Shown one piece after another: positions 62,166 through 64,000 of a stretch of 64,000 bases of DNA. Under the pieces are notes generated by a model. It saw nothing but the letters and a program-made list of their open reading frames with translations. It searched no databases and had not been told where the DNA came from. The stretch's first letter is position 1. Each line of letters starts with the position of its first letter. The DNA comes from Lichenostomus cassidix (taxonomy: Eukaryota; Chordata; Aves; Passeriformes; Meliphagidae). Both the position numbers and the translations under genes were made by a program. The stretch spans positions 17,580,324 to 17,644,323 of the forward strand of contig CM039182.1 of assembly GCA_008360975.2 (NCBI GenBank), given 5' to 3'.

Positions 62166-64000
62166 GAAAAACCTCTTCAAAATGCTGGGAGAACAGATTA
62201 CAAAATTTGTGATGAAAACCATTATTGAAACTCCCCCCCACCCACCCTGAAAATGTATCAGTTATTAGTTGTGATACTTTCCCCAAATATTATGCTGCTT
62301 TGTGACATCAGCATGAATGCCAGCATTCCCTGTCCATGTCTACATTTCTGGTCTACATGCTGGCAGTACATGAAGTGTCCCCTGATAGAGATGAGGGTTG
62401 TTGGATCTGCTCCACCTTGGTTTCAAGGCTGATTTCATATTAGCTCCAGGGTCAGTAAATGATACTTCATAGGAATGCAGACTTAGGTGTAGCCTCTCAT
62501 GCATGAAACATCAACTGAAGTGGCCAGGATAGGAAACTGCTATGACCAGATCTAAGACTCTAGTGTGCCTCCCACATTACAAGCTGAAGGATGAGCTTGT
62601 GGCAAGAGCTTGAAGTTTCCAGTGAACACAAGTTGCATTGCTCCTGAGCTTTGAGTGACCAGGGCAGAAAGAGCAGAGATCACAGGGGATGGCAGGGAAA
62701 GTCAAGCTGTTGCATACATCCAACACTTACAGAGAAGGAAGCAGAGTAATATGCATGCCTAATACGGTGGCACAATGTTGGTTTTGTCTATAGCAAATGG
62801 ATAAACAACATTTCAAATACCTAATTCATTGTGTTACAAGTGTTGTGCCCTATAGGTCAGCAGATGATTGTGAGGTAGGGCAGAGAGGAGCACAGTTGTC
62901 AGGGTCAGTTGATACTTTCTGTTATAGACTTTTTCCCCCTGCTACTTTTAGCTTTGCACATCCCCAGTAGTTTGGGCTAAAAATGTCCATCTTGCACAGA
63001 AAAAAGTTGTCCATCTTGCACATTCAGACAGACAATTTTCCCTCCTTGTAAGATTTGTAAATTCTTCTAAAATCACAGATTGCTTATGCTCAGTAGAGAA
63101 ATTTGCATTTTGAAACTAAAATCATGCAAATTCCACTTTTGTTAGGGTACTCACATGTCTGACAGTACCCAAGACTGCCAAGACTTCACAAGATCATCTT
63201 TGCAACCTGAGGACTGAGGGACAAAGCTGAACTTTCTTTATGATGAGCTATACTTTCGAAGAGGTAAAGCTGAACTTGAAACTGATCCTGTCTATATGAA
63301 ATCCATTGATACACAATAAATAACAAAACATATGTAATTCTGGGTTAAGAAGTACTGACAGCTGAGAGTATTTTACTAGGGAACTTGTAGAGTGACAGCA
63401 AGCTTGCCCTGTGCTTGTACAATTTTCCAGGCATGTATCTCAGTGGACAAAGATAATGAGCCAGAAAAGCACAACAGGATAGGAAAGTATGAACCAAAAA
63501 CACCCAACAGAACAACCAAGAGGCAAGTGGGAGACTAGCAGTCTAAACCATTACAAATATGGTACAAATATGCCTGCAAATTTTTTTTTCTTTCATTAAC
63601 TATTTCATGGCAAAACAGTATGTTCAGAAAATCCCCACTCAGTCCTATAAATAATATTCCCAGTCAGGAGGACTTCTGAGCCTCTTCTGTTTACTCAAGG
63701 CCTCTTTTCTCTCAGGTTATAATATCTGGTTAGCTGAGGCAGTCACTGCACTTTTGAGACAGATACAAGAAGAATGAAGGTGGCTACATAAAAGCAGCTG
63801 CATTCCAGTATAATCATGCAAATTGGTTTGGGGTGATGTCCTAAAAGTTCTGCACCAATATAGACTATTCCATACAATGCCTATATGACCCAAAATACCA
63901 AACTATAAGTTTTCCAAAATGCTGTGAGGTTTGGGGTATTTTTCACCCTTGAAAAAACACTTCAGATAACACTCTAGTTACCCATCTAGAGAGGTGCATG

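Larger units (their letters stand above)
43161..64000. other. intergenic region upstream of ARMC3
   Basis: No multi-exon gene recognised on either strand. In mammals the next gene in this direction is PIP4K2A, a long way off; none of its conserved segments was seen among the open frames here. Recognised items: CR1 fragments at 45.7, 55.4 and 61.7 kb, a MIR-like SINE at 60.8 kb, a MYND-like segment at 50.3-50.5 kb and several short simple repeats. The rest, including 43.2-45.7, 46-50, 50.5-55.4, 56-60.7 and 62.2-64 kb, is AT-rich with nothing I can assign. Confidence 0.7.

Noticed and set aside
43161..64000. Search for first exons of PIP4K2A, the expected neighbour upstream of ARMC3
   Set aside because: No segment resembling its conserved kinase sequence is present; the gene is probably farther right.

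Overview
The window is vertebrate nuclear DNA, almost certainly from a bird. It carries many 5'-truncated CR1 LINE copies whose 3' ends keep the avian CR1 hallmark (ATTCTRTG repeats, and GAGTTGGAAGGGACC read on the opposite strand). It has no Alu or L1 sequence, is AT-rich, and has one compact CpG island. No bacterial gene, operon, CRISPR array, rRNA or tRNA gene was seen. The species cannot be named from the sequence alone.

One protein-coding gene is secure: ARMC3 (armadillo repeat containing 3) on the minus strand. Nine coding exons can be placed to the base between 31476 (start codon) and 11053. All have AG/GT splice borders, and the phases join without a break to give the first 390 residues of a protein that is about 870 residues long in mammals. 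The second half (last ARM repeats and C-terminal domain) lies beyond the left edge; 1-11052 is intron with no exon I can recognise. The start-codon exon begins one base after a strong splice acceptor, so the mRNA needs a noncoding first exon. The best site is the CpG island at about 42.6-43.16 kb, whose left border has a GTAAGTT donor on the minus strand. The island also holds a full match to the RFX X-box consensus, as expected for a gene of motile cilia and sperm flagella.

Layout: 1-11.05 kb, open 3' intron, with a possible hAT end at 1.02 kb and two CpG-retaining, possibly conserved noncoding stretches at 7.7 and 8.6 kb. 11.05-23.0 kb, coding exons 9 to 2. 23.0-31.4 kb, intron with a young plus-strand CR1 and an old CR1 that a younger CR1 appears to have entered. 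31.43-31.48 kb, start-codon exon. 31.5-42.6 kb, 5' intron with several CR1 copies and an ATATT microsatellite. 42.6-43.2 kb, CpG-island promoter with a 70-bp tandem duplication and a 16-bp G-rich minisatellite. 43.2-64 kb, intergenic DNA upstream of ARMC3, with CR1 copies at 45.7, 55.4 and 61.7 kb, a MIR-like SINE at 60.8 kb, and a short minus-strand open segment with a MYND zinc-finger pattern at 50.3-50.5 kb.

Most remaining open frames are short, AT-rich and unlike any family I know. Nothing in the window is a convincing new multi-gene system. The most notable non-routine points are the RFX-box/CpG-island promoter separated by 11 kb from the start codon, the MYND-like segment, the nested CR1 layers and the MIR relic.
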